This document shows, piece after piece, positions 31,422 to 43,859 of a DNA stretch of 64,000 nt (position 1 is the first letter of the stretch; every line of letters starts with the position of its first letter). Origin of the DNA: Icerya purchasi (lineage: Eukaryota; Arthropoda; Insecta; Hemiptera; Monophlebidae); NCBI GenBank assembly GCA_039619475.1, contig CM077115.1, positions 155,471,774-155,535,773 on the forward strand, read 5' to 3'. The position numbers and the translations under genes were made by a program. The notes under the pieces are model-generated. The model was given only the letters and a program-made list of their open reading frames with translations, had not been told where the DNA came from and did no database searches.

Positions 31422-31497
31422 AAATTCTTGATTTTATTCTTGATTTTACTTTTGATTTTATTCTCAATTTTATTCTCGATTTCATTCTCGATTTTAC
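31422..31497. repeat. 12-bp minisatellite, about 6 units
   Basis: Units of GATTTTATTCTC with small variation. It translates to LDFI-type repeats in the plus frame, which explains the 80-codon open frame around it. Confidence 0.7.
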
Positions 31498-32472
31498 AGT
31501 GAAATATTATTGGCGCTTGACAAACAGCGCCAGCAGTAAATTATTAAAAATTGTCTATCGTCGGGATATTCTGAAATAGCCAAAAACGTTTTACTTCTTG
31601 CTTGTTGCCCGAATGTTTAACTAGGACAGAGGACGAAGGTAAATATTTAGAAACGGACCAGTAGCGCAGAGAGAATGATTATCGGTTTTAGTCGGCAGGA
31701 ATATGTCTTAAAGGCGGAATATGGTCGCGTTGATAAATCGAAATGTTTTTACAGTTGCGTCGAAACAGACGGAGGCGAATTTGAATGTGGTTTTACATGT
31801 GTGAAAACATGTCTACGAACGAATGCGAACGGGAGTTATGAGTCATTGGAGGGCTTTTATCCAGATTTAGAGTTCCTTTCGTACGCAGTTCAACTGCAGC
31901 TTTCTCCGTTCGTTTTCTCTAATTAATGATCCCTTATCTATTAACCCTTAAGGCTTAGCCGTTCCATAAACTTAACTGCAGATTATCTCCTCTTTGTTCA
32001 AGTGTCGGTTAGAAGAAGACGGACGACCGTCCTAGCCGGCAGCGGTAATTGCAATAACAGTTTAAATATGGGACCGTTCCTCTGTAACTTGGTTATACGG
32101 TCTCGGAACCCGTTATATCATCGCTCGTCGCTTTGTCGCATATGGGCTCCTAACATCCTGATGTACCCCTCATCAGCATCGGCTCATCGGACACCTCTGA
32201 ACCATTTCGCCGTACATAATAAAGGGAGCTTAATACCGGGTACGTGTTCGTCTGCAAGCAGATTTCGTGTTACCTGAGAACATGATTGCTCTAGATTATC
32301 GGTGTGTTCCTTTGCTCTTCACAACGCGTACACGTACGACATTTAATTACAGACCTTTGAACATCATTACTCGGATTAGTCGTGTATCGAGGGAGTAACT
32401 TATAACCTGTCAGATTAGCCTTGAACAAAGAGAGGAAATTTTAAATCTCTTTTTTGTCCCGGAGGGTGGAAA

Positions 32473-32502
32473 ATAATAATAATGATACTACTACTAATAA
32501 TA

Positions 32503-32571
<69 letters not shown>
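32473..32571. repeat. (TAA)n microsatellite
   Basis: About 99 bp of ATA/TAA units with a few interruptions at its left side. No LINE sequence was recognised on either side. Confidence 0.9.
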
Positions 32572-34341
32572 GTAATGATAAAAAAGGAAAAATAAATTAC
32601 AAACTTTTTTAAGCTGAATAACGACGTTCTTTCTCACTAACTTTTTCTTTTTTCTCGCGGTGCGATTTATTTAAAGGGTCGGATATCACATAAACGTCAG
32701 AATGAAACGTGAATTAATTAATTTTGATCATAGTACTTTCGAATCAGTACCGTAAGACAAATTAAGTATTAAGGTTTTTTTCAACTAAAATATGGCCTCA
32801 TTTGCGACATATATTAACGGTTTCGTCATCGCTGGGATATTATAAAAAGTCTTTTACATTGATTATCACATGCAAAATTTAAATGACATAGTTAAAACCG
32901 ACCCTTCTGCGAGAATTATAGAAGACTATTTTTCTACAACTATAGCAAAAGAATCTGATGTAGATGATAACACATATCCCAAATGGGGAAATAAAAAGCG
33001 AATAAAAAAAAAAAGTAACAAACTAGTGCTAGGGAAACGATTAAGATTTTGAAGGAGAATTTAATATACATTTAGGGGAAGCAGAGATACGAAATCTAAC
33101 CGATCGGAAAATTTTCGATAAATGGATTCGTTTTTCCTGACTACGTCTGAAGATCGAAACAACTTCCAAGAAAACACAATCAAGTCAAGTAAGAATTAAA
33201 CTCTAATTAAGTACATTCTGCCTTTAGAGATCGAACAGTCTTACAACGATTTATTTCCTACTACATTCGCAATGTTCATATCGACCATCAATCTATTGCA
33301 ATATCTCTCAGTTGAACTTTCATTACCGGAAGAAAATTGAAAAATTCTACTCATTTATTCATTTAACATTGTGCGAAGAATAATAGACAAGTTTGTTTTT
33401 CATAAAAATTCATTTATTTCTTATTACGCGCGATTTTCTTGTACATACAACTATTATTATACGTTTGTAGTAAAAATGTTTTGAACATACACCTATAAAT
33501 AACTTCAATTGATGTAAAAAATAAATTGCATGTTGGTGAACAATTTATTTTTTATGTCGATTGAATGTTTACCTGTTTATGACATTTACAGTGTAACGTT
33601 TTCAGTGCGTGTTGTTTGTTTCTTTTCAGGATTCCGTATAAAATATAATGTGCGGAATCTGGAAATCAGATGGTTCGGAAACGACAAAAATATCAAATAA
33701 AAATCAATAACTCACAGACGGTTTGATATTAAAATTCTCTTTAGACGATTTACAACTTCAAGCTAACCGGTTATCCTGGGCGGCAAAGAATATATAATAC
33801 GGAATTTAAAACGACTTCAAAAATCACTTAAAAATTCATAACTGATCACCCCAGATAAACCTTTAAAATTAAAATTCAGAATTTGAATTATAAATGTTCG
33901 CATCCATTTTCTATTTTGTCACTTCATTAAATATACATATATATATATATATATATAAAAACAATATAAAATATAGTCGACATGTTTCAGAGTTACATAC
34001 TCCATAATCATGGCAATAATAAAAAATAAAGCTAAAAGTAAAATAAACGATATCATATGTGTCTTCCTTATAATCTGTTCGATATATCGATACGTTATAA
34101 TTGGCTTTTAATTTTTAATTAAATTATCCTTAAATTTATTAATATGGTACGTTTCGGCGCTATTAAGTAAATTATTATGAAATATAATAAGTTAATAATA
34201 ATTGTGTATTATATCAGTTATTATTAACTTATTATATCTATATATATTTAACAAACAGGATGGAAAATGATTTTTTATTAAATTATTATTATTGGTATAT
34301 TTTATAATTTTTAATTTTAATCTGTATTTATTAATAATTAT
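32572..34341. other. No supported gene
   Basis: AT-rich. A 60-codon frame at 32870-33052 (acidic then Lys-rich) is unrecognised. A (TA)n tract lies at 33932-33955. Confidence 0.4.
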
Positions 34342-34520
34342 TAACTTTAAAATTGGGCCCTCGGGGTGCCGAAAACTCGAAACTTTTAAAAGAAATATTT
34401 TTTTTCTCCGACATGTGATATATCGATGGAAAGATCGCTTTTTGTCGAGGAAACCGTATTTCATTTTCTTAACGAAACTTACGAAAAGTTCAAAAAAGCG
34501 TGAAAAATGACGTCTCTCCT
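34342..34520 (-). repeat. Third copy of the dispersed repeat of 21321-21756
   Basis: On the minus strand: CTCGACAAAAAGCGATC, TTTCCATCGATATATCACAT, GGAGAAAAAAAATATT, GAGTTTTCGGCACCCCGAGG and CCCAATTTTAAAGTT, in the same order as the two copies inside the hAT-like transposon. Long frames on both strands here (34192-34530) are by-products of the repeat. Confidence 0.75.
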
Positions 34521-35220
34521 TCTTTATCAAATTTCTTTGTTTTGAATTTAGTATTATGTAAACGTAAATTATAGTCTTGCATACAGAGTCCTCGGCGCAT
34601 GAAATATCACGCTTGATTGAACTTGTTTAAGACTGCAATCTATACTCGTATTTATGGATTTAAACTCCTTTCGGAGCTGTTGATCCTTTCAAAAGCTCGG
34701 CGGCCAATTTTCATTGCAAACGTTAAATTTTGTACTTTTCAAGATAACGCTAATATCTCCGTTGTTTTAAGATTTTCTTGAAAGCATTTTTATTTTTTTC
34801 GCTAAAAGGTCATATATTAATCCGAGACGACATTGTTCGTAAAATTACCGTGCAATTTTTTTCTAAACTGTTACTTCCTGCAAAACAAATTTCAATAACA
34901 TTTTTTAATATTTTATGGATCGCGATGCCAGGTAGGGTTGTTATGCTTAGAGACTTTTACCAAACTTGCTCACAAAGAAAGAAAAAAAAAACAACTACAA
35001 ATACATTAAAACATTAAACGATGTTTGGTATGTATTATAGCACTTTTGTGTTCTGTTCAGAGACAAATGCAACTGAGGTTTCTGTTAAGATTTACATTAT
35101 TTTTTTGGCAGTTTCTTTGTATGCTGTTAGTCATTAATACATCAAAGGGGTGGGGTCCTGCATCAATCAAACCCTACTGATTATTTTCTGAACCAGTCAT
35201 TTCTTTACTAAAAAGTAAAG

Positions 35221-35403
35221 CAAGTCCCATATATCCTTGATAAGGTATCATGGATTGTGAATTTAAGCTTTTCATAATGGCACTAAGCCTAATGGATCTG
35301 ATGAGAATATTGGGGCCAGTTCCTTTCTACTTGGAATCTGACTTTACTTTTCCCCAGATAATTTTCTGGTACCCAATTCAATTTCAGATTGGATATATAC
35401 CTG
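35221..35403. repeat. Dispersed repeat, copy 2 (about 183 bp)
   Basis: Same orientation and block order as 29221-29402, six kilobases away. Similarity stops at GATATATACCT on the right and at CCCATATATCCTTGAT on the left. Confidence 0.75.
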
Positions 35404-35569
35404 GGAGCGATTCGGATCTGGAACGAGACAAGTCTCGATAACCTATGACACCTCTGGTTTAGTAGATATATAATGTACTAGCTGTTACCCACGGGTTTTG
35501 CCGCATACTAATACCCGTTTAAATCTATGTTTAGGAATTAGTAATAAAAAAAAAAAAAAGTATCTAGAA

Positions 35570-37230
35570 TTTATATTTCGGCAAACGGATTCAAAACGAG
35601 TTAGTTGACTTACTTGCAAATGAAGTTCGAAATGATATTTTAAATATGGTAAAGTCAGCTAAATACTTCTGCGTCATACTGGACTGTACTCCTAATGGAA
35701 GCCACGTTGAACATTAACCACAAACATTCCGTTTTGTCGATACTGATGAAGAAACCGTCAAAGTACGAAAGTAGTTCGTTGCTTACAAGCCGGTAAGTGA
35801 TTCTTCTGGAGCAGGACTCGCTGAATTCTTTCTTAATACAATTTTACAATAGACACGAACGATTTTTAAGGTCAAGGATACGGTAATAGTGCGAACATAG
35901 TAGGTGTAAACAAAGAGGTGTCCATATCAGAATTCTTAACTAATATCCTCAAGCATTTTTTAATCCATGTGTCATGGCCTGAATTTGATGAAATCAGATG
36001 CAGCCGAAACATCTGTTAAATCACTTTCTCTTTATTTGGATTTCTCCAAAGATTGTTTGTTTTATTTTCTCGATCAACAAAGCGATGGGAAGTAACATCC
36101 AGGCACATAAAAGGATTATCGCTGAAAGAAGTTCGCTGGGAGAGTAAAGTTTCTAGCTTTGCTGCTGTTCGCTTTCACTACTCTTCAGTTCATGATGCCC
36201 TTCTAAATCTTCATGAAAAAATAAATGGTTCAGTTGCAGCATCATATAAGCCTTATTACTGATACAGAGATTACGGAGCAATTTGATTTCATAATTAACA
36301 ATCGCGTTGCGTATAGCAATTGCCATGAGCGTTGCCTATTCTGTACTGCTAGTGTACAAATAGGCAGTCACGATGCTCGAAAGAGCGATACGACTGTGAT
36401 GATGATGGTGATTTGGTATGATATACTGTTTCAAGTAAACATTGTAAGTAAGACTATGCAGTTTGGACCATGGAATTACCAAACGCATCGCAATTACTGA
36501 AAAACTGCGTGGAATTTGCGAAACAATACTGCACTTTTTCATTTACCCTAATAGCAGCTAGGGAAATAGCATCCCAAATAGCATCCCAAGCTGAGGAAGA
36601 TCCGATTTTTAAGCCAGTCTGATCCCGAAAAAAGAAACCGTTATTTCAATACGAAGCCGTAGATGAGACACCAATTGATCCTAAAGAATTATTTAAAATG
36701 AACGCTTTTTTGCCCAATGATTATTATAATTGAGAATACACATTGGTCAATCGATTTAGATAGCTGTCTAAATTCAACGATGCACGGACATTTTTATAAA
36801 ACATCAAAATAATTCCTAGTTAAAATCCACATCGAAAAAAGCCTGTGCTGATTTGCAAATTAATTTAACCGATGGGGAAGAATATGATGTGTCCGGTTGC
36901 GAATCGGTTGAGGAACTTGTGAGCCTGAACGCATTATTAAAAGATTTTCAATCAGGAGAGCCATTAAAAGTTCTTCGACACTTATAAAACCAAGTGATTG
37001 GCAGGATATTTTCCCGAATGTGTGGGCAGCGCTTCGTGTCTTGCTGACTGTACAACTGTCGCTAAAGGAGAACGAAGTTTCAGTAAATTAAAACTTATAA
37101 AAGCTTACGATTTACTATGTGTCAGGAAAGACTATCCCATCTTGGAATTTTGTCCACAGAAAATGCTATCGCTTGGAAGTTTAATTTTATACCGGACTTA
37201 ATAAAAAATTTGAAAGCTCAAAAGCTAGAT
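35570..37230 (+). pseudogene. Decayed hAT-like transposase (ZMYM1/TTF-type)
   Basis: Plus strand, split over frames. In order: GKRIQNELVDLLANEVRND, SAKYFCVILDCTPNGSHVEH, FRFVDTDEETVKV, VSDSSGAGLAEF, GQGYGNSANIVG, SRSTKRWEVTS, LKEVRWESKVSSFAAVRF, WYDILFQVNIVSKTMQ, IASQAEEDPIF, FQYEAVDETPIDPKELF, FLPNDYYN, then SDWQDIFPN and the C-terminal hAT dimerisation hallmark ERSFSKLKLIKAYDL. This is the catalytic RNase H-like fold plus C-terminal region of hAT transposases annotated as zinc finger MYM-type protein 1-like. Many stops and shifts; the N-terminal zinc finger is not seen. Confidence 0.8.
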
Positions 37231-38524
37231 AGGTAGCCATCTAGGTTTTTTTTATCAAATTAGTTGTTCTTTTACTTTAAGATTGCTTACTATCTGCAGG
37301 GGATAACAATTTAAATAAAAGTTGTCAGACAAAATATTAATTTTTATTATTTCTCATCTGACAAGTTGGCATTCAGATATGCCTATAGAGATATTTTGGT
37401 CGGTCTGATACTATTTATATATAAAACATTCCCTTTCGTCTGAATGGTACAGCATAATCACGGATAAGCAATTGTACAGAAAGAACGTTAAGTTTCATAT
37501 TGGTGGAGGGGATTTTCTCGCACCACCTATAAATTTTGAACTACGCGGCACGTACCTTGACAAATAAAATACATTTGAAACAGAATTAGCGTAATTGTTG
37601 AACTAAAAATTTTAATAAAAAGCAATATTCGACTTAATTTTCAGTAGGGGGCGCAGTAAAAGCCTACCGAGCTACTTGTTCATCACGAACTGCCTGTTCC
37701 TTTGAGGCTTGCAATGTATCGCAAGCAGTACGATTTAACGACCGTCGATGCGGAGATTTGCAAAGTATTTTTCTGTCTTCAGTACTTTTCTTCTCTCTGG
37801 GGTCTTAAACAGCGATGTTAGTAATCACATCTATTTCATTATCCGTGATCTCAGATCCCCTCGTCAAAGCCAGCGCATGTTATATGTGAAACCTCTAAGA
37901 GACACTGCATAATTAAGTTTTTTGCGGATACCTAGCGATAAAGAGATTCGCGAAAATGAACGGGTCGATGTATCTGTTAGTTGAGCAATGTTTTCTTCTA
38001 CGCTTAAAAATATCTTTTCGCCGCCATGTTTTTCCCCCGGACTAACTGGCTTTTTGAAGTGAAACTTCTTTAGGCGTGCCTTATATGGAAAATTTTTATG
38101 AGGAGTTAAAAACAAGCGAGCTTACGAATAACTAATATTTCTTCTGAACAGTAAGTATTAATACATCTAAAAATTCGTAATAGACACGTTGCCGCCAGTA
38201 ATATATATTGTATTAAAATTTATGTTGCATGTTGTTGCATTTTATACCACTTCGAGAGATATATACGGAAAAGAAAAAAAGAAAAGAAATTTATTAGAAC
38301 TTAGAATATCAAAACTTATTCAAACTTAAAAAATGGATGTAAAGAACCGGAAAAAGAAAGGTATCGAGCATATATAGAGAGAAAAAATATTGAAAACGAA
38401 AATGAAGATTCTCAAAGCGGATATAAAGAATTGAAAAAAGGACAGGCATCGAGCATGTTTGTTTTTCTTTAAGTGAAACTTCTATATGTTTATAAGAAAC
38501 ACAGATCTGCCCATTTGGGTTCTT
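37231..38524. other. No supported gene
   Basis: AT-rich, no recognisable coding. An 83-codon minus frame at 37864-38115 lacks support. Confidence 0.4.
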
Positions 38525-39290
38525 TTTTTTTGAAAAATATGTATTTATTATTTTTTACATATAAAACTTTCGTCAAACTAAAACGCTTGTCGACGAATTA
38601 ATTATCCTATTGAACACTTTACCATCTTAAATTAACTTATAACTATATATATATGTATATAATTGTGGTATATTTACTAATCTTAATCTATCTTTTTACT
38701 TATCAATACTTAATAATCTATTTCTATCTTTTATTTTTATTTATTTATTTTACGTGTCGTATACAGCAACTTAGGCTAGAGACACGGCAAGAAATTACAA
38801 AATTATGAAAGTTGAAAGAAAGGAAAAAAGGAAAATAAACAGAAATTAACAAGGATTAGCAAAATTATAATAACTTTAATAAATTAGAAGAATTTAGAAA
38901 CTGAAATAGTTGGTTAAGCACGGTTTCTTCGTCGCATTCAATGTTTTTTGTTTTTTCCTAGTTTTTTTTTGTTGCGCCTTGTCATTTTATTTTATGTTTA
39001 TTATTTTTTTTATATTTTCTTCTTCCTGGAGCCATTCCTTTATTTTCCTTTTTCTTTCCCCTAATTTTTCCTTCTCTATTATTTCTTTTTGGATATTTTA
39101 TTCAACATCTGAGTTATAATATATTTAACTGTTTGCTCCCCCATCTTTGTTCTTGCTAACGGCAGTTGGTACGAAAGTGTTTCCCTCAACTCGTATTCTG
39201 TGTTTATTCTTTCCTCCAATTCAATTTTCCTTTCCGCTGATATGTACTCCCATATCTTCAGTACTAAGTACCTTATTCTTAATAAATTTG
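38525..39290 (-). mobile_element. Family K LINE copy K2, 3' end
   Basis: Minus-strand copy of the 3' part of K1 (57920-58481). It shares, in element sense, YLVLKIWEYISAERKIELEE, then RINTEYELRE and LSYQLPLARTK, an A-rich coding end and the 3' UTR with stem-loop (38569-38597), ending in poly(A) at the T/G junction near 38525-38531. The two copies are very similar over some 550 bp, suggesting recent activity. The plus-strand frame 38910-39119 is a shadow. Confidence 0.8.
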
Positions 39291-39384
39291 GTACACTAAT
39301 ACTATAATCTTAAATCGAAGTTGGAGAAAATGCCTTTTAAGTTTCACTTTTGCCTTGTGCCCCGAGGCGCATTAATTTTTTTTT

Positions 39385-40115
39385 TTTTGAATAAAGTAAA
39401 TTCCAAACAGAAAATCAATAAATTTTTATTTATATTTAACAAATTATACAACAATCGAAACAAAAAGGGAATAATATTGTACAAGTCAGTGATACTAAGC
39501 AATGTATTGTATGGCAGTATCATGTATCATGTTAAAAATACAACGATTTATGGAAATGTTACATTGATGTTGGACTTATCATTATAAAGCTAATTACATC
39601 GTATAGAACGATAAATTATCAAATAGTTTTAGTTATTGCAGGACCTAGACCGTTGGAGATGGAAATTGAAAAGCATATTGTTTTGTTTAGTATTAAATAT
39701 CAGGCTACAATGAATTTAGTAACGTAAACTATATTCATAAAAACCCGTTTCCCTATCAAAATCACTTAACGTTAAAAAATATTATTATATAGATAAATTT
39801 CAGCAAATTTGGAATAATTACAACGGTATTGCATATTAGTATTTTCCCGCGTATTAGGGAAAGATTAAATAATAAAGTTTTTACCCCAAATTTTTTTAAT
39901 GCGTGCAGTTTATAACTGGACATGGAATATTTAAAGTGTACTTGTACAAGTATAGAATTGTGGAGTAGTCGGAAAATTGTGTTAAATTAAATTTTCAGGA
40001 CAGCGTGTATTATGTTTTACAAATAGCAGTAATATATATGTAATTATTGAAGGTACTACGGAACAACTGGTGATAATTTCAACCATTTCAATCACGTTAC
40101 AATACAAGAGTTTAA
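39385..40115 (+). mobile_element. Family Y LINE copy Y2
   Basis: Plus strand: INKFLFIFNKLYNNRNKKG, IILYKSVILSNVLYGS, then in other frames KLITSYRTINYQIVL, WNNYNGIAYQYFP, FITGHGIFKVYLYKYRIVE and FQDSVYYVLQ. It is uninterrupted where Y1 (19790-23548) carries a Jockey and a 474-bp insertion, so it serves as the empty-site reference. The 5' start follows a T-run at 39367-39378. Confidence 0.65.
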
Positions 40116-40284
40116 AAGTCGTAAAAATAATATGCATTTATATTAAGTATCTACTTTTAAGAATTTTATTAAAATACTATTTATTTTTTACGAATTATAC
40201 TTACCTTTACACTATGTAAAAAAGAATTATTAGGACCTAATAAACTTAATTGGATAGGGCACATTAATTTTTGTTGTCGTATAT

Positions 40285-41078
40285 ATAAGTATAAATGGGA
40301 TAAAGTTAAATAATCTTAGATTCGCAGACGACGTAGTGATTATGTCCGACGACATAAACGAACTACAGAACATGCTAAATGATTTAAACAAGGCGGGAAA
40401 GAAGGATGGTTTAATTATAAATTTAGATAAGACAAAAATACTATCTACAGACGAAAATAAAACAAGAATTACAATAGACAACACAGAAATCGAAAAGGCA
40501 AAGAGTATAATTTATTTAGGACAACTAATATCTCTAAAAAATAAAACAAAATACAAAGTAGAGCGTAGAATCGCACTCACTTGGAAAAAATACTGGTCGC
40601 TGAAACATATTTTTAAGGGACCTTACAGAAATGAACTAAAAAGGGAAATTCTAAACGCGTGCGTCCTGCCTACCTTAACATATGGAGGTCAAACATGGAC
40701 AATAACAAATAATATCATGAATAAAATTAAGATATGTGTCAAAATGCATTGGAGAGATCTATGATTGGAGTTAAATTAAGAGACAAAATAAACTCAAAAA
40801 AAATCAAAAACAAATTAAAAGTTGAAGACAATTTTACATGGGCAATAAGAAGGAAAATATGGGACTGGGCAGGACATATTGCAAGAATGGATTCCACAAG
40901 ATGGACTAAAAAAATAACAGATTGGACGATATACGCGAAGAGAAAAAGAGGAAGACCGGAAAACAGGTGGGAAGATAGTTTCGCTAAAATGTTAAAGCAC
41001 AAACAATACCATCAGGTGGCTTATGACTGACTAGAGTGGGCTCGGTTGAGGGAGGCCTTTGCTCGTTTTCAGGGCTAA
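40285..41078 (+). pseudogene. RTE-1 ORF2 C-terminal part
   Basis: Motifs in order: RFADDVVIMSDD, GLIINLDKTKIL, IEKAKSIIYLGQLI, LKREILNACVLPTLTYGGQT, WTITNN; then a single-base shift near 40740 and ALERSMIGVKLRDKI, WDWAGHIARMDSTRWTKKIT and RGRPENRWEDSFAKM. A stop at 41028-41030 cuts the protein, but the frame continues LEWARLREAFARFQG to 41078, the usual RTE ending. So one frameshift and one nonsense change separate it from an intact C-terminus. Confidence 0.85.
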
Positions 41079-41168
41079 ATTAAATTACACAATAGTTTAT
41101 TTACTCTTCAATGTATATTGTGTAACGTTATATCACTAATGCTAATAATAATAATAATAATAATAATA
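40285..41168 (+). mobile_element. RTE-clade LINE, copy RTE-1, 5'-truncated
   Basis: Plus strand from NGIKLNNLRFADDVVIMSDD (RT catalytic Asp pair) to the C-terminus, then a 3' UTR with a perfect stem TTACACAATA/TATTGTGTAA (41085-41094, 41116-41125) and a (TAA)n tail (41143-41168). Short 3' UTR and trinucleotide tail are typical of RTE elements. Confidence 0.85.
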
Positions 41169-43179
41169 CCTAATGAATCATACAAAATACATTTGCCTCA
41201 TCGGTAGTATCCGAAGTGAGAACTCCAAAAAAAAAAATAAATAAATAAAACAGAAAAGGAAAGATTTTAAAAGAAACCAATGTTCGTGCATAAAGATTTA
41301 TATCTTCTTACGATGCTAAGGCGTGTTTAATAACGAAAAGAGCTTCATCGGACAGCCACTGTTCGAATATTATGGAAAATTAAAAAAAAAGAACAATGGA
41401 ACGAAAAATAAATATAAGGAGAGACTTAATCGTCACAAATAGTTCTGAAAAAGGAATAACAACGGCTAATGTGCTAAGCTTTAATCTCGTGAACCAGCGG
41501 ATAATGTCATTTAAACAAATTAAGGGGTATGTTTAGCTGAGGTAAAGAAAAAAAAAAATGTAGCAAATTTACCTTTAATGATGTTTAAACAAAATCGGGG
41601 GCCGCGGTTCCAACCATGAAATTCTTCCGGACAAGATTGAGTTTTTCAACTGGTATGCTAGATATATTGAACGCAGAGGAAACGGCCATTGGCACCTGAA
41701 AAAACAATAATAAGCCTATTAAATATCACGTACGACGAGGCATTCGAAGGTATCTCTCAATTTTTGTTTCTAGCCTAGTATTAATATTTCTTCTTATTCC
41801 GATCACAAATGACACTGAGAAATAAAGTGATGGGAAGACAGGGTCTATATCGAACAACAAATACTTCTCAGTAATTATTGCGCTTATTTCGCTGGTCAGG
41901 TAAAAAGTCGCAGTATTTTGTTGTTTTTTTTTTCTTCTCCAAAGACTTCCGGTTAGACAGTTCAAATAGAACATACAGATTCGCAGATGCTACGTAGATT
42001 TGTAATCAAATGTGAAGTACCATCTTTTAATTTTGAAATAATATTATCATCTCTCCGCTAAGGTAGTGGTTATTTCTTTTTTCTTTTCCGTTTTTCTTTT
42101 AGCCGCCATCGATTTAAATGATCCATCTTCGGAATTAATTTCAGAATCCGTTCGGCTGCGTGCGCCGGTCACACATATTACTACATACATTCTCGCGGCG
42201 TATTTAAATTACACACGGGGAACCGTCACTCATTATCGAATCGAAAGAGGAAAGAAGATAAAGCCGAGACAGAAATCTGGAATAAAGATAAGCATCTGGA
42301 AATATATTCGTCGAACTTTAGATTCAAGTGCGCGCGCTAGATAACAGAACGGGCGAAGGAAAAACTTAAAAAGACCTCTTAACAAAACATTATTCAGGTG
42401 TTGTTTATATACCATTAACGAAAAACAATGGCGCATTTCGTCGCTGTCGAAGCGGAATTTTACAGCATTCCCGGTCGTCGAGTAGCAGCCCGATGACGAC
42501 CATGTTAAGAACAACAACTCATGCAGCGAGTGTGCGAATGCTGCCGAGTGGCCGGCCGAATACATAGCCGTGAACCGACGTGCCAGTATACTTAAGCTGA
42601 AGTGGTTCTGGTCCATTTATTTTCGCAAATATTATGCGTATAATTGTGCCCGCTGTTGACACGGATCAAAAAAATGCATCCGGACAATGCTACAGTCCGC
42701 CCGTGTCTTGGTCGTAGCGAATGGAACACGGTTGGAACAATGTGAGCTTTAATATCGCACGAAGGAGAACAAGTTGACAGAACAGGCGACAGATGAATGA
42801 GCACCGGGGCCGTGGAATACGAAATTAAAAATATAATTCGCAGCGAGTATTATTTTCTTTTCATTAACTGCAGCCAGCAGGGCAAACAAGAGAAAGCTGG
42901 AATTTCGGATTTTAAAATTATTTCAACTGAGGCCACTTAGAAATACGCCGCTGGCGACTTGTTTTTTGATTAATACTGCCTTCGAAACATAAATAATAAT
43001 AATAATAATAACAGTAGTAGTAATGGTGATAAATAGATAAAAAGAAAAAAAATCGCTGCTCTTTCTGTTCTTTCTAGCCACATGACTGCCATAAGCATGG
43101 GAAACGGCTTCGTGTTAAGGCACCTACAGTTATTAGGTACACGTTGGAGGAATTGGTAGAGAGAAACCTGAAAAATCTA
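41169..43179. other. No supported gene
   Basis: Mixed composition; GC rises at 42100-42800 but frames there on both strands (42066-42344, 42233-42616, 42592-42804) show no domain. A short (TAA)n lies at 42989-43012. Confidence 0.4.
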
Positions 43180-43620
43180 TTAGTTTTTTATATTTTTCTG
43201 TACGCGGCGGAACGTTGGACGTTCGACAGATATTCAACGGTTAGTCGTTTTGTCGGAGAAAAATGCTCTGGCATCCCATTTGGCGGAGAAAATAACAAAC
43301 CTTTCGGTGTTAAATGAGGTGTGCACGAAGATACGTCTTCCGGATGATGAAACGAATAGACGCACGTTCTTTGGCAATGTTATACGGCAAGACAGGTTGA
43401 AAAAAAGTAATCCTGAAAGGCTTGGTTGCAGGCAGACGGAGATGGGGAAGAGCATCCGAAAAATATGCGGATACCGTCAAACGACTAGCAAATATCGCGC
43501 GTCGCTCCATCAAGCTATTCGAAGAGATATGGTGGACAAAAATGCGTAGAATCGGGGTCCATGGTTTTACGATGGTCGGATCGAGATTACGACGAAAAAG
43601 AAATATCTTGGCTGCGTAAA
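43180..43620 (+). mobile_element. LINE ORF2 C-terminal relic (L/Z-type)
   Basis: Plus strand: FLYAAERWTFDRYS, ITNLSVLNEVCTKIR, NRRTFFGNVIRQDRLKK, then shifted GRRRWGRASEKYADTVKRLA. This parallels the Y..E.WT, (V/I)TN.EVL, FFGH..R..RL and GRRRRGR..... C-terminal motifs of L1/RTE-type LINE proteins. One frameshift near 43420; other parts absent. Confidence 0.5.
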
Positions 43621-43859
43621 TCCCTTATTGAGATTTCGTCTGTTGGGTCGAAAACGGATTACTACTGAACGGAACTGCTACAATGTAGTTTAATAGGTTT
43701 ACTTAAGAAACGTTCTTGTACATACGTGGTGGTTTTGTTGACACAAACGGATTTCTGGCTTTAATATATATATATTACGTTAAGATTTTTTATTTTCCTT
43801 TTTCTATGGGCGCGCCAGCGGCATTGACCCAACAACATGAAAAGCCAAGCTATAAAATT

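Larger units (their letters stand above)
28796..32450. other. No supported gene
   Basis: Apart from the repeat at 29221-29402 and the minisatellite at 31422-31497, I see only AT-rich DNA, A/T runs (30940-30970) and a mixed GC region 31920-32420. A Cys-rich 83-codon frame at 31675-31926 (CFYSC...CGFTCVKTC) has no start context or homology I recognise. The 31337-31579 frame is largely the minisatellite. Confidence 0.4.

Noticed and set aside
31675..31926. Cys-rich 83-codon ORF that could be a small secreted peptide
   Set aside because: No signal peptide, unclear start, Cys spacing not of a known family.
42066..42804. Overlapping frames in a GC-richer block, candidate host exon
   Set aside because: Neither strand shows a domain, convincing splice sites or coding periodicity I could judge by eye.
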